DNA from: an uncultured Gammaproteobacteria bacterium
Lineage (GTDB): Bacteria; Pseudomonadota; Gammaproteobacteria; Pseudomonadales; Azotimanducaceae_A
Direction of reading: 5' to 3'
Length of the DNA stretch: 13,746 nucleotides
Assembly (NCBI GenBank): GCA_913049565.1
Contig: CAJWZG010000050.1
Coordinates: 1 to 13,746 of the forward strand
Shown here: positions 13,698-13,746 of the stretch, piece by piece
Layout: each line of letters starts with the position of its first letter
Numbering within the stretch: the stretch's first letter is position 1
The notes under the pieces: generated by a model
Told to the model about the DNA's origin: nothing
The model's database searches: none
Seen by the model: only the letters and a program-made list of their open reading frames with translations
Position numbers and translations under genes: made by a program

Positions 13698-13746
13698 GCA
13701 CCTGTAGTTCAACTGGATAGAATACCAGGCTTCGAACCTGGGGGTT
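13698..13746 (+). tRNA. tRNA-Arg (anticodon TCG), 3' part cut by window end
   Basis: The first 49 bases of a tRNA of about 77 can be folded. Acceptor 5' strand GCACCTG (13698-13704); D-arm stem GTTC/GAAT with loop AACTGGATA; anticodon stem CCAGG/CCTGG around the seven-base loop CTTCGAA. The anticodon is TCG (UCG), which reads CGA-type arginine codons. The start of the variable region, GGGTT, follows; the T-arm and 3' acceptor strand lie beyond the window. The D-arm and anticodon arm resemble gammaproteobacterial tRNA-Arg(UCG). Confidence 0.85.

Noticed and set aside
1..13746. Defence system, CRISPR array, prophage or transposon
   Set aside because: No regularly spaced repeats, no Cas, integrase, transposase, toxin or restriction motifs were seen on either strand.

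Overview
The window reads as ordinary chromosome of a gammaproteobacterium, probably a marine or other aquatic one. The best evidence is a GlnS (glutaminyl-tRNA synthetase) closely resembling the E. coli enzyme at the left edge; GlnRS is restricted among bacteria mainly to gamma/betaproteobacteria and a few other groups. The tRNA-Arg fragment at the right edge also resembles gammaproteobacterial ones, and many genes handle CoA esters, as is common in marine heterotrophic Gammaproteobacteria. The genus cannot be named from sequence alone. There are no insertion sequences, phage genes, CRISPR arrays or transposases.

Layout, left to right. (1) + strand: the last ~60% of glnS, then 8 bases later an HMG-CoA lyase (mvaB). 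(2) A 285-base gap without a gene, holding an imperfect hairpin, a near-palindrome and a weak promoter candidate, then a POT-family proton/peptide symporter (+). (3) A RimJ/RimL-type GNAT acetyltransferase (+) broken by an in-frame TAA inside its acetyl-CoA-binding loop. (4) A tight - strand run, transcribed right to left: compact CinA-like MoCF-domain protein, secreted TraB/GumN-family protein, YheT-like alpha/beta hydrolase (gaps of 4 and 3 bases). A crotonase-fold gene lies upstream of it, separated by 65 bases with a terminator-like hairpin. (5) The crotonase (-) and an acyl-CoA dehydrogenase (+) diverge from a 77-base region with an inverted repeat laid over a good -10 box. (6) A second - strand run: alpha/beta hydrolase, malyl-CoA-lyase-like HpcH/CitE protein, and a uracil-DNA glycosylase family protein translationally overlapping it. 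(7) Divergent from that run, a large D-aminoacylase-family amidohydrolase (+), then the 5' half of a tRNA-Arg(UCG) cut by the window end.

How the genes may work together: HMG-CoA lyase, acyl-CoA dehydrogenase, crotonase and malyl-CoA-lyase-like enzyme are all acyl-CoA catabolic families, and the peptide importer and amidohydrolase could supply carbon from peptides or N-acyl compounds. This is inference from families; the genes are not one operon.

On novelty: I do not see a clear undescribed system. The items most worth a second look are the nonsense-interrupted acetyltransferase, the crotonase lacking both classical catalytic glutamates beside a divergent dehydrogenase under an operator-like repeat, the DNA-repair gene coupled to a CoA-lyase operon, the amidohydrolase that seems to lack two metal-ligand motifs of true D-aminoacylases, and the CinA/TraB/YheT cluster.
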